A DNA stretch of 64,000 nucleotides, taken from assembly GCF_017052585.1 (NCBI RefSeq), contig NZ_JAFFHZ010000001.1, positions 5,084,001-5,148,000 of the forward strand, in the 5' to 3' direction. This document shows positions 1-7,355 of the stretch, one piece after another. The DNA comes from Paenibacillus apiarius. GTDB taxonomy: Bacteria; Bacillota; Bacilli; Paenibacillales; Paenibacillaceae. Position numbers and translations under genes: made by a program. How positions within the stretch are numbered: the stretch's first letter is position 1; each line of letters begins with the position of its first letter. The notes under the pieces were generated by a model, which saw only the letters and a program-made list of their open reading frames with translations, did not search any database and was not told the origin of the DNA.

Positions 1-1
1 A

Positions 2-220
2 CTCGGCACAGAATATGAAATACCTGTATTTTATATCCAGGGTGAACGAGACTGGCAAACGCCCTATCCATTAGCAAAAGAATTTTTTCCGAAAATAACA
101 GCGCCGCTCAAGCTATTTTATTCTATTCCAGATGCGGGACACATTCCGATGATAGACCAGAAGGAGAAGTTCAATGAGGCGTTATTTGATATTTTGGAAC
201 GAATAGAATACTTGGCTTGA
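2..220 (+). CDS. alpha/beta hydrolase, C-terminal end (partial)
   Basis: Reading frame 2 is open from the window edge to a TGA at 218-220. The 72 visible residues are the end of an alpha/beta hydrolase: a strand leading into GERDWQTP, where the Asp would be the catalytic acid, then DAGHIPM, which carries the catalytic His, then a final amphipathic helix. The nucleophile lies outside the window, so the substrate cannot be told. Proline-iminopeptidase-like or epoxide-hydrolase-like proteins have this end. Assignment rests on the Asp/His layout only. Confidence 0.6.
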   Translation, partial: LGTEYEIPVFYIQGERDWQTPYPLAKEFFPKITAPLKLFYSIPDAGHIPMIDQKEKFNEALFDILERIEYLA

Positions 221-276
221 TTCCAAGCGATAGTCGTGCGGTTTAGACGCCTATAAGGGTAGAATTTCGCAAAAAC

Positions 277-294
277 AACTGCACAAACGCAGTT
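277..294. repeat. AACTGC...GCAGTT inverted repeat
   Basis: Six-base perfect arms AACTGC and GCAGTT around a 6-base loop in the gap between the hydrolase end and the acetyltransferase. The same core recurs twice at 24523-24591, which suggests an interspersed palindromic element rather than a gene-specific operator. Confidence 0.4.
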
Positions 295-362
295 CATCGG
301 TTCTATTCTTCCTTATCCAAATCGAAAAGCAATTCATTCTGTAATGAGTGGAGGGATTCGTG

Positions 363-866
363 GTGGAAACGAATAGATGCAGACTAAGTAAACTACAAGA
401 ATGTGATTATGACGATGTTAAAAAACTTTATATGAATGAAGAGGTGCGGAAATTCCTCGGAGGAACGATTGCCGATGAAAAAACATTCAAAGCAAAATTT
501 TTCGATGTGTTAGAAAACTCCAATAGGGGCTCATTGGATTGGGTTATTAGAGCGAAAAGCAATGATGAATTTATCGGATTGATAACGTTAGATAGGCATC
601 ATGATGGCATGAACACCGAAGTTTCTTACCAGCTGTTGCCCAACTGGTGGGGGGATGGATATGCCACCGAAGTGATTAGTCAAATCATCCGTTACGCATT
701 TCAGGAAATGGGATTACCAAAAGTAATAGCGGAGACTCAAACAGCAAACAAATCTTCCTGTAAGCTTCTAGAGAGAGTAGGGATGAAACTAGAGCAAACG
801 GTACAAAGGTATGGTGCTGAACAAGCGATATATGGTATTGAGCTGTCCGATGTCAGAGTTAGGTGA
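363..866 (+). CDS. GNAT family N-acetyltransferase (RimJ/RimL type)
   Basis: About 167 residues with the GNAT fold of the RimJ/RimL group, which transfer acetyl from acetyl-CoA to protein N-termini or small amines. The acetyl-CoA loop is seen as WWGDGYATEV, followed by the helix ending in ANKSSCKLLERVGMK, the usual NxxSxxLxExxGF-like motif. Upstream GTG codons at 348, 360 and 363 are all in frame; GGAGGG at 350-355 sits best before GTG 360 or 363, so 363 is chosen and 348 treated as part of the ribosome site. Monocistronic as far as seen. The substrate is unknown. Confidence 0.75.
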   Translation: METNRCRLSKLQECDYDDVKKLYMNEEVRKFLGGTIADEKTFKAKFFDVLENSNRGSLDWVIRAKSNDEFIGLITLDRHHDGMNTEVSYQLLPNWWGDGYATEVISQIIRYAFQEMGLPKVIAETQTANKSSCKLLERVGMKLEQTVQRYGAEQAIYGIELSDVRVR

Positions 867-1071
867 CGAGCTTCCCGCTGGTTCTTTTCAAGCACTGGGG
901 ATAACGGGGTGTGTTATGTCTCGTCATCCCGCAATGCAAGACGGTTGCCGTGGATGTATAACCAGACGGGACCTAATCCAGATACATATGATTACCTGCA
1001 GGACATCTAAACGTTAGGGAATATTGGCTTATAAGTTGCCCGAGAAGTTAAACCTTAAAGGTGGGGATGTT

Positions 1072-1620
1072 ATGCTGTCAAGAAAAGAAGAACAGAGCCT
1101 AAGCAAGTTGATGAGCAAAATACTTCGTCACACCCCTCACGAATTCGGCTTATCCTTAGATCATCACGGATATTGCAGGATTGAAGATTTACTTCATGCT
1201 ATCCGAAGTGAAAAAAGATGGATCAGTGTGGAACAAGAGGATATTCAATTAGTCGTGAACAATTGCGATAAACAACGTTACGAGATTATGGGCGAACATA
1301 TTCGCGCTAAATACGGTCATAGCTCTGAGCGTTTGAACTATAAAGCTTTGAAGCCTCCCGAAGTCTTATATCATGGGACGAACAGTAAAGCGGCGGACCG
1401 TATATTTGCCGAAGGGATCAAACCTATGGGCAGAAAGTATGTTCATTTATCAGAAAAGCTGGACTTCGCTATCATTGCCGGTAAAAGAAGAGGCGAGTTA
1501 GTGATCATTCAGGTTGATACGAGCAAGGCGTTGCTGGATGGAGTCGAATTTTATTTTGCTGAAAACGGGGTGTGGTTAGCCGATTATGTGTCGCCCAAAT
1601 ATTTGGCGTTATATGAGTAG
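1072..1620 (+). CDS. kptA: RNA 2'-phosphotransferase Tpt1/KptA
   Basis: 182 residues, the normal length of KptA. The family removes an internal 2'-phosphate from RNA using NAD+, giving ADP-ribose 1'',2''-cyclic phosphate; the bacterial role is unclear. Visible motifs are KILRH (16-20) and LDHHGY (29-34) in the winged-helix N-terminal half, then LYHGT (99-103), YVHLS (123-127) and NGVWL (165-169) of the ART-like catalytic half. The ATG at 1072 follows GGTGGGG; an in-frame TTG at 1024 lacks a ribosome site and family support. A terminator follows at 1726-1754. Confidence 0.92.
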   Translation: MLSRKEEQSLSKLMSKILRHTPHEFGLSLDHHGYCRIEDLLHAIRSEKRWISVEQEDIQLVVNNCDKQRYEIMGEHIRAKYGHSSERLNYKALKPPEVLYHGTNSKAADRIFAEGIKPMGRKYVHLSEKLDFAIIAGKRRGELVIIQVDTSKALLDGVEFYFAENGVWLADYVSPKYLALYE

Positions 1621-1725
1621 TTTGTTACTGTTATTCAACTATTGATCCCCGTTAGTTCAATTATCAATACCAATTCAGGTTCATTTCGTACTTTTCCAAT
1701 CGGAATTATTCTCAGTTGATGAAAA

Positions 1726-1754
1726 AAAGAAGGAGCAGTATCCGCTCCTTCTTT
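1726..1754. terminator. bidirectional terminator between kptA and PfpI-like gene
   Basis: Perfect 11-bp stem AAAGAAGGAGC / GCTCCTTCTTT with a 7-base loop. The A-run on the left and T-run on the right let it stop both convergent genes. Confidence 0.8.
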
Positions 1755-1809
1755 AGCTAAAATAGGTTACCATATAAATGCAAAGGTACGTGACTGACTT
1801 ATTTGTGAT

Positions 1810-2472
1810 TTACAAATCGGGCTCCTGCTTTGAAAGCTCTTGAAGCCTCCCGCTTATCTGTTCTACCATTGGCGCCGGCGCTTTCTTAGTTGAACCCGTA
1901 TCGAACGGAGGCTGAAGATCATATTCCAAAATCAACTGGACTCCTTTGCTCATATCTTCCCCCAATTCCCATGCTACTATTTGGAGTGCCATTTCGATAC
2001 CGGAGGAGACACCGGCTGCTGTTACGATTTTGCCATGGCGAACCACTCTTTCATCTGTTGGAAGGGCTCCAAGAGAATGGAGCAGGTCGAAGGAGCTCCA
2101 ATGACTGGTAGCCTTGGCTCCATTCAACAAGCCTGCGGCGCTCAAGATCAGAGAGCCGGTACAAACCGAAGTAGTCCATTTCGTGGTCTTATGTAATTGG
2201 CGAATCCAATTCAGAGTTTCTTCGTCATTCATCGGAGTTATATAATTAGGCGGACTGCAGCCAGGAACGACAAGAATATCAGCTGAAGTAACTTCAGAAA
2301 AGCTGTAATCAGCATGCAAACAACCCATTTTTGAATCCAGTTTAATTAACCCTTTTTTCTTGGCAACAAATTTCACGTTACATTTCATTGTAGCAGCAAA
2401 TACTTCATATGGACCAATTGTATCTAATGCCGTGATTCCATCATAAAGCATGATTGCGATATCCATAATCAT
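1810..2472 (-). CDS. DJ-1/PfpI family protein (isonitrile hydratase-like)
   Basis: 220 residues of the DJ-1/PfpI superfamily, group with isonitrile hydratase and the sensor half of GlxA-type regulators. The LDTIGPYEVF stretch (16-25) carries the acidic residue of the family, and the nucleophile is Cys104 in SVCTGSLIL on the nucleophile elbow, followed by ATSHW. There is no AraC helix-turn-helix at the C-terminus, so this is the stand-alone enzyme type. It converges on kptA. The precise substrate cannot be read from sequence; isonitrile hydration is known for close relatives only. Confidence 0.8.
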   Translation of the reverse strand: MIMDIAIMLYDGITALDTIGPYEVFAATMKCNVKFVAKKKGLIKLDSKMGCLHADYSFSEVTSADILVVPGCSPPNYITPMNDEETLNWIRQLHKTTKWTTSVCTGSLILSAAGLLNGAKATSHWSSFDLLHSLGALPTDERVVRHGKIVTAAGVSSGIEMALQIVAWELGEDMSKGVQLILEYDLQPPFDTGSTKKAPAPMVEQISGRLQELSKQEPDL

Positions 2473-2495
2473 CGCTCCCTTAAGGGGAACATTAC

Positions 2496-2777
2496 TTATT
2501 TGTTTTTTGGAGGATATTTTTTGGATAATATTATAATTGCACTAAAACCTATAAGTAATAAGCCACCTATAAGTGTATAGTTAGTAATTGACCAAATATA
2601 GCTTGGAACAAGAATTAATAAAGTATCCATATTTCTTCCAGCCTTCTCGGCAAAGTTCAAATAGATGATAATTTTCTCTACTCCGCTTAATGCCATAAGA
2701 AAGATACCAAATAAAATAATTGCTAATGGCAACTTCCATCCACTCCTTTTGAATGAAATGAATATAGGATCGAGCAT
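2496..2777 (-). CDS. small membrane protein, unknown function
   Basis: 93 residues, with hydrophobic stretches at about 17-40 and 65-86 and a shorter one near 50-62, ending in the basic tail KKYPPKNK. No family recognised. It lies just upstream (on the minus strand) of the PfpI-like gene with a 23-base gap and downstream of the small genes at 2806-3449, so it may share their transcript. AT-rich like its neighbours. Confidence 0.5.
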   Translation of the reverse strand: MLDPIFISFKRSGWKLPLAIILFGIFLMALSGVEKIIIYLNFAEKAGRNMDTLLILVPSYIWSITNYTLIGGLLLIGFSAIIILSKKYPPKNK

Positions 2778-2805
2778 TTGCTCAATCCTATATTATCAAA
2801 TTAGT

Positions 2806-3192
2806 TTATATTGCAAACTCTCCATCAGCATGACCCTCTGAACATACTACTGCTGGAGAGCCTGCCCATACATCTTTTTTAGTGCCCATAGTTTGACATC
2901 CTGTCACCGGATAACACCCCATATAAGTAATATCCCCTTTAGTAAAATTATATCTAGGGGCAAAAGTTAAATATCCTGTTCTATTTACTTTTACATAAAG
3001 AATATAAGTAAGACTTGATGAAGATGACTCTGACCATGAAAAAGAAGTATTTGCTTTAATGTATGATTTATCTCCTGCTGTTAATCCTGCGCTCCAAGTT
3101 ACAGTAGATGTGATCGTTTCCCCCTTTGAAATCGGGCAAGGCTGAGCGGAACCAGTGCAATTTAAATTTGCACTAGCTCTGCGAGGAGTCAT
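2806..3192 (-). CDS. unknown Ser/Thr-rich protein, coupled to upstream gene
   Basis: 128 residues rich in Ser and Thr, with beta-strand-like alternation and five cysteines. No signal peptide at this start. Its ATG overlaps the stop of the next gene upstream (3189-3449) in an ATGA arrangement and in a shifted frame. Either the two are translationally coupled, or they are one protein split by a one-base change: the upstream part ends in a charged linker and this part begins abruptly in a beta-rich region. I do not recognise the family. Confidence 0.45.
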   Translation of the reverse strand: MTPRRASANLNCTGSAQPCPISKGETITSTVTWSAGLTAGDKSYIKANTSFSWSESSSSSLTYILYVKVNRTGYLTFAPRYNFTKGDITYMGCYPVTGCQTMGTKKDVWAGSPAVVCSEGHADGEFAI

Positions 3193-3449
3193 AATTCAGA
3201 CCATTTTTGCTTTTCGGAGTAACTTGACATGTCCACAACATTTAATGGGGTGATAATTTCTTTGTCATCGTTGTTATTGTAAAGGCTACTTTCAGAGAAT
3301 ATCTGTGCGGCTAAAATGCGGGCTTTCTTCAAATTGTCCATATACTTTTCCAGTGGTACTGGTGTGCCATCAGCCTTAAATGCTTCATAGTATTTTACAT
3401 TATCTTTTTCATCAACCAGAGGATGCCCTATTCTGGGCATCCTTTCCAT
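3189..3449 (-). CDS. unknown 86-residue protein, 5' partner of 2806-3192
   Basis: Charged, helical 86-residue reading frame that includes PLVDEKDNVKYYEAF and a Lys/Ala-rich helix. It ends in an ATGA overlap with the next gene. No ribosome site of quality is visible and an IS3 remnant begins about 30 bases upstream, so the 5' end may have been removed by the insertion. Possibly the N-terminal half of one longer frameshifted protein. Confidence 0.4.
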   Translation of the reverse strand: MERMPRIGHPLVDEKDNVKYYEAFKADGTPVPLEKYMDNLKKARILAAQIFSESSLYNNNDDKEIITPLNVVDMSSYSEKQKWSEL

Positions 3450-3482
3450 TTGTACGCTTGTCCGTCCTTTAGTGGACCACTG

Positions 3483-3710
3483 TCAATAGATTGGACACAT
3501 AGAATCGAGAGAATTACGAAGCGGGGCGGTACATACGTTCGTACTTATTGGGTGTAAAATACTCGATGGGAGAATGGATTCGTTTTCCTCTTCCAGATCA
3601 CGAATCCGCTTCTGAAGATCACGCATGGCCTTGTCCGGTTTTACTTGCCCACTACCGGGAAACGCTTGAGTGCCGTCCTCCAATATTGAGTTTAGCACCA
3701 CCACCATTCG
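3483..3710 (-). mobile_element. IS3-family remnant (OrfA piece fused to OrfB end)
   Basis: On the minus strand the first part reads EDGTQAFPGSG followed by a coiled coil with DLEEENE, the end of an IS3-type OrfA. In another frame (about 3580 to 3510) the sequence reads RIHSPIEYFTPNKYER then MYRPAS and stop, which is the end of an IS3 OrfB transposase including the usual FTPxxYE segment. The catalytic DDE core between them is gone. CTGTCAATAGATTGGACAC at 3480-3498 may be one terminal repeat. A dead element. Confidence 0.7.
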
Positions 3711-3773
3711 AGTTCTCAGAACGGTAGTACGCAGTTGATTTTCAAGTTCAGTTAATAGGCCGTCAACGAACCG

Positions 3774-4184
3774 TCAGCCCTTCGCTAGGCTCAATTGCCA
3801 TGTCACCCCGAATTTGTCTGCAACCCAGCCAAACTTCTCACTGAATGGATAAGCGCCCAAAGGCATCAATACAGAGCCATCTTGAGACAGCTTCGCAAAT
3901 ACCCGGTCAATCTCTTCTTCCGTATCGCATGTTACATACAATGACATTGCCGGAGTAAATGTGAAGTCATGCTTGATGTTGCTATCGATGCACATGAACA
4001 CTTGTCCATGCAATGAAAATGCGGCATGCAGCACGCTCCCCTCGGCACCTGCTTCGTTTGCGCCATAACGCTGAATGCTGATGATCTCCGATTGGTCGAA
4101 TAATGAGATGTAAAAATTCATTGCCTCCTCAGCCTGTCCATCGAACATCAAAAACGTAGTAATTTTTTGATTCCTATTACTCAC
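3774..4184 (-). CDS. VOC family (PhnB/glyoxalase-like) protein
   Basis: 136 residues of the PhnB-like branch of the vicinal-oxygen-chelate superfamily. It starts with KITTFLMFDGQAEEAMNFY, the characteristic first beta-alpha unit, and ends with a second half carrying FGWVADKFGVTWQL, the signature of this group. Proteins like this are often called 3-demethylubiquinone methyltransferase-like, but no reaction is established. Complete in length. A ribosome site AGGAGC precedes the ATG on the minus strand. Confidence 0.8.
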   Translation of the reverse strand: MSNRNQKITTFLMFDGQAEEAMNFYISLFDQSEIISIQRYGANEAGAEGSVLHAAFSLHGQVFMCIDSNIKHDFTFTPAMSLYVTCDTEEEIDRVFAKLSQDGSVLMPLGAYPFSEKFGWVADKFGVTWQLSLAKG

Positions 4185-4461
4185 TTCATACCAGCTCCTT
4201 TTATTAGCATGCAGACGGGATTAACGACGAAACATATGTTCTTGTTCGAATTATCTGTGAACGGAAACGGATTGTCAACGGTTATTATTTTATCTTTGCA
4301 CACAAAAATATTCCATTTGATGCAAAGGGTTTTGCGATTGGGGCGCCTCAATTGGGGGAAGGCCTATTATATGTCGGCACTACTATTGTGTTATCAATGG
4401 GGCTTACATATACTTTTGTTAGCACACCTCATATTGCCGTTCCGAAGGAGGGAGATACGGC

Positions 4462-5070
4462 ATGGAACGTTTCGAAGATGAACCGGGATACAAATACGCA
4501 TTCGGCGCCGTTCTTTACCGCGGAGAACAGGTTGCCGTGAAGTGCGCAAGGTGCGGCGGGCTGGCCTATATTTTTCAGGGGGAGCATGGGAATGAGGTAA
4601 AGTGCACTGCTTGCTTTTACCACGAGAAGGAGCCTGAATCATACCGGTATTCGGCCAGCGGAGTGTGCGAAGCCTGCGAGAGATGGTTTAACGAGGACAT
4701 GACGGACAAGAAGCAGCTTACGCAGAAGGTCATCCATATCCATTGTCCCCATTGCTCTGCCATGAATCAGGTTCCGCTGCGCAAAACTCGAAGAAATAGG
4801 GGCTATTATTACGAAATTCGCCGTGAACGCGACCCTGTATTTAAGCTGGAGCTATACTACCTTGATTACTTCCGCGGCAAACCGGTATGGGCTGTGAACC
4901 GGGCCCATCTGAATTATCTCATCGCCTACATATCGGCGGATCTGCGCGAGAAGCCGGGCAACGGCATGAAGCGGACGGCTTCGCATACGCTGCCGAAATA
5001 TATGAAAGAAGCGAAAAACAGAGGAGCGATGATCAAGACGCTGCGCAGACTGCAGCATAAGAATGAATGA
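4462..5070 (+). CDS. zinc-ribbon protein (TFIIB-type)
   Basis: 202 residues with four CxxC pairs: CARC and CTAC near residues 29-52, CEAC near 70-73 and CPHC near 95-98, which would bind two zinc ions. The C-terminal half is basic and helical, with many Arg and Lys. Proteins of this look are annotated as TFIIB-type zinc-ribbon proteins in Bacilli; no function is known. Its ATG follows AAGGAGGGAGA. The next gene starts 16 bases after its stop. Confidence 0.65.
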   Translation: MERFEDEPGYKYAFGAVLYRGEQVAVKCARCGGLAYIFQGEHGNEVKCTACFYHEKEPESYRYSASGVCEACERWFNEDMTDKKQLTQKVIHIHCPHCSAMNQVPLRKTRRNRGYYYEIRRERDPVFKLELYYLDYFRGKPVWAVNRAHLNYLIAYISADLREKPGNGMKRTASHTLPKYMKEAKNRGAMIKTLRRLQHKNE

Positions 5071-5086
5071 CTGCAAAAGGAGGAAT

Positions 5087-5326
5087 ATGATGAAAAATGG
5101 CTTTAGAGCAGGGTTCATTATATTTATCATAAGCGTGCTGCTCATTCCTGCCTATTTTATTAGCCGGACGTTCGGCGTATTTCAAGATGAGGTCGTGTTA
5201 ACCAAATACGCGCTCGCTTTTGAGGCAGACGGCCAAAAATATGCGGTCTGGCCTCTCATTAACAGCTTTGCCGCCATGGACAAGCGGGGGGATGACCGGC
5301 AGCATCTATGGATAAAGCGTATGTGA
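5087..5326 (+). CDS. small membrane-anchored protein, maybe 5' half of a split gene
   Basis: ATG codons at 5087 and 5090 follow AAAGGAGG at 5076-5083. The product has one N-terminal membrane segment (about residues 9-27), then an extracytoplasmic region with KYALAFEADGQKYAVWPL. It stops at 5326 while another frame continues with a complementary-looking sequence (5308-5496). The two may be one protein of about 135 residues broken by an indel between 5296 and 5326, or two overlapping genes. No family recognised. Confidence 0.45.
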   Translation: MMKNGFRAGFIIFIISVLLIPAYFISRTFGVFQDEVVLTKYALAFEADGQKYAVWPLINSFAAMDKRGDDRQHLWIKRM

Positions 5327-5496
5327 AAGAGATAATAGCCGCAGGCATGACCCGTTCAAGCGCGGGGGGCGGCCGCGGTGACGTAATTGATCGTTACCTG
5401 AACATTACGAAGCTATTCAAGGATAAGTTAGGCATCAGCGTGAAGCTGGATGTGGACCAGCAAGCCAAAATCGTTGCGATTTCCATGGAAAGATGA
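5308..5496 (+). CDS. unknown small protein, maybe 3' half of split gene
   Basis: 62 residues starting at an ATG with no ribosome site, overlapping the previous gene by 19 bases. It contains RYLNITKLFKDKLGISVKLDV and a final beta strand. Its lack of a start signal and its tight overlap make it likely the displaced end of the protein at 5087-5326. No family recognised. Confidence 0.35.
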   Translation: MDKAYVKEIIAAGMTRSSAGGGRGDVIDRYLNITKLFKDKLGISVKLDVDQQAKIVAISMER

Positions 5497-5510
5497 AAGG
5501 GAGTGCACAT

Positions 5511-6070
5511 ATGACGGATCATAATCAACTTAGACAGGGACCTGCTTACCTAGAAGGGGTAGCCCTGCTGGAGAAGCCGGAAGCATGGGCGGAACAGGAA
5601 TGGACGGGCAAGCTGCAGACCGGGGAAGGCCATGCGCGATTTTATTTGTTTTATTACGGGGAATTGATGGACGATCTGATTGCGGCGACCGAATTCGCGC
5701 CTCAACTGATTGTTGCGGAGGATGCCGTCACCGGCAAGCGGTACGTGCTGTTCGACGGCTGCAAGCACGGGTACGATGCCATGCTGTGCGACACTTATTA
5801 GACGAGCAGCGGAACAAGCGGGCGCCGTTGCTGCCGTATGTCGATGCCGACGGTGAAGATACGTTCGAGATTCGCATAACCGTGTATTACAATGTCGATT
5901 GGGATGAGGAATTCTCTGCCGATGTTGACGAGCATGGGAAGATTGAACTGATAAACGGGGAACGCTGCGACTTTACGGAGGCAAAGCGAAACGGATTTGA
6001 TGCGCTGAGCATTGCCGTTGTGAACACACGTGGACTGGAAACGGAAATTGCCCAGGAAGAGCTGGCTTGA
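5511..6070 (+). pseudogene. frameshifted gene of unknown function (about 186 residues if repaired)
   Basis: Frame 3 starts at ATG 5511 after AAAGGGAG and reads to a TAG at 5799-5801 just after DGCKHGYDAMLCDTY. Frame 2 then continues without a break as LLDEQRNKRAPLLPYVDADGE through EFSADVDEHGKIEL to a TGA at 6068-6070. Codon use and acidic beta-rich character run smoothly across the join, so one gene has taken a one-base shift near 5790-5800. The downstream gene starts at an overlapping TTGA. Family not recognised. A sequencing error is an alternative. Confidence 0.6.
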
Positions 6071-6492
6071 CGGAGATGCGGCGGAACACGAACAATTGGA
6101 CGAGAAATGAGATTGACACAGCCGTCAAAGCACTCGGCAGCTTGCGGGAGGGACAGAGTGAGAGCATGATTTACGCGATTGATCCGTACATAGGAGCGAA
6201 TGGGTACCGGTTTGGCATGACGCAGGCGAAAGTAAAGAAGGCGGGCGGTGTGCCGTCACAAACAAGCGAGGACCTGATCATGAAGCAAGTGGCGATACAT
6301 GTGGTAGTCCATGGGAAATCCTGTGGCAAAATCTGGGTTGATGATCGCGCTAACGATGGCGGCATTTACCCGGACGAATACTTCGGGAATACGAATCGTC
6401 TGCATTTTCTGGACTGGTATGAATTATGGCTCGACTTGACGTTGGAGGAACTAGCCGAGTCCTCACCGGCGGGATGGGGACCCTGGCTTTGA
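6067..6492 (+). CDS. SMI1/KNR4-like (possible immunity) protein
   Basis: 141 residues. The first half has the IDPYIG...FGMT motif (about 39-52) found in small bacterial proteins of unknown role. The second half, GKIWVDDRANDGGIYPDE followed by FLDWYELWLD, matches the end of SMI1/KNR4 (SUKH) proteins, which often act as immunity proteins to secreted toxins. The TTG start overlaps the preceding stop (TTGA); a downstream ATG at 6076 is possible. The mix of two family-like halves may reflect fusion or deletion. No toxin gene is adjacent, so the immunity role is inference. Confidence 0.45.
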   Translation: MTEMRRNTNNWTRNEIDTAVKALGSLREGQSESMIYAIDPYIGANGYRFGMTQAKVKKAGGVPSQTSEDLIMKQVAIHVVVHGKSCGKIWVDDRANDGGIYPDEYFGNTNRLHFLDWYELWLDLTLEELAESSPAGWGPWL

Positions 6493-6568
6493 TAATCCGG
6501 ATCGGGCACAATTAACTCCGGATTGGGTATGGGAATGCCCGATCAATCCCATTAAACCTATCAACTGG

Positions 6569-6583
6569 TGATAATAATTCTCA
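6569..6583. promoter_or_regulatory. Fur box upstream of siderophore-binding protein
   Basis: TGATAATAATTCTCA matches the 7-1-7 Bacillus Fur consensus TGATAATNATTATCA at all but one position. It lies 43 bases before the binding-protein start, where a promoter is expected. Confidence 0.75.
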
Positions 6584-6625
6584 CTGGTTGATTTTTTTTA
6601 TTTTATGGGAAAGAGGTCATCTTCG

Positions 6626-7295
6626 ATGAAACACACTTCATTGCGCTCCATGCTCTTCATATTGCTTGTCGCTATGTTCACCCTGAATGGATGCGGCAGC
6701 GCTCAATCAAGCTCTAACCAGAGCGCATCTTCCGGTTCGGGGCAAGGAGCGGAAACACTGGCGGACAAAGGCTCTTCATCCGGCAGCACCGCTCCGGATA
6801 GCGAATATCCGAAAACGGTAGTCCATGCCAAGGGGAGGACCGTCATCCCGAAGAAGCCGGTCAAAATGGTCACAACTTCGTTTGTTGGCGCCGATCATAT
6901 GTTTGAGTTGGGGCTTGCGCCATATGCAACCGGAGCCTTGGAGCATATGAAAGGCCAAAAAGACATTTCTTGCTTTGGCGGATGCGATCGGAGAAACAGA
7001 TGCTGCCCAAAAATATGTGGAGCACTTTGAACATCGTTTGGCAGAGGTGCGTTCGTTGCTGAAGGAGAAGGGATATGCCGGGAAAACGGCAACATTCGTT
7101 TCAACCACGCAGAAAGGATATTTTGTATACAGCGATAAGTCGGTAAGCACGTATTACGACGATTTGGGCTTCACGACAAACACGCAAGTGAATCTCGATC
7201 AGGAGGTGAGTCTGGAGGGATTGAGCAAGATTGACGCTGATGATTTTCGAACTCGGCCACGCCCGTTTTGTATCCGCTTGCATAAACCTCCATGA
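6626..7295 (+). pseudogene. siderophore ABC transporter substrate-binding lipoprotein, broken
   Basis: The ATG at 6626 (after AAGAGGT) starts a lipoprotein signal with lipobox LNGC, then a Ser-rich linker and the start of a FecB/FeuA-type binding domain (KTVVHAKGRTVIPKKPVKMV). After residue about 105 the middle of the first lobe is missing and the sequence resumes in frame 3 with ADAIGETDAAQKYVEHFEHRL, the second-lobe helix and strands. The end is again cut near 7250, with a shift. Two internal losses and frameshifts leave no functional protein. A Fur box precedes it, as expected for iron uptake. Confidence 0.8.
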
Positions 7296-7355
7296 GGATA
7301 ATATGTATAAATATACTAATAAACATGATTCCGATCCATTTTAAGGAGGGTTATG

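Noticed and set aside
811-1017. 68-residue frame overlapping the GNAT end
   Set aside because: Overlaps the accepted gene in another frame, no ribosome site, no conserved look.
4247-4440. A coding-like frame reading FAIGAPQLGEGLLYVGTT and continuing
   Set aside because: It has no start codon with a ribosome site and no family likeness. It may be a relic, but evidence is too thin to annotate.
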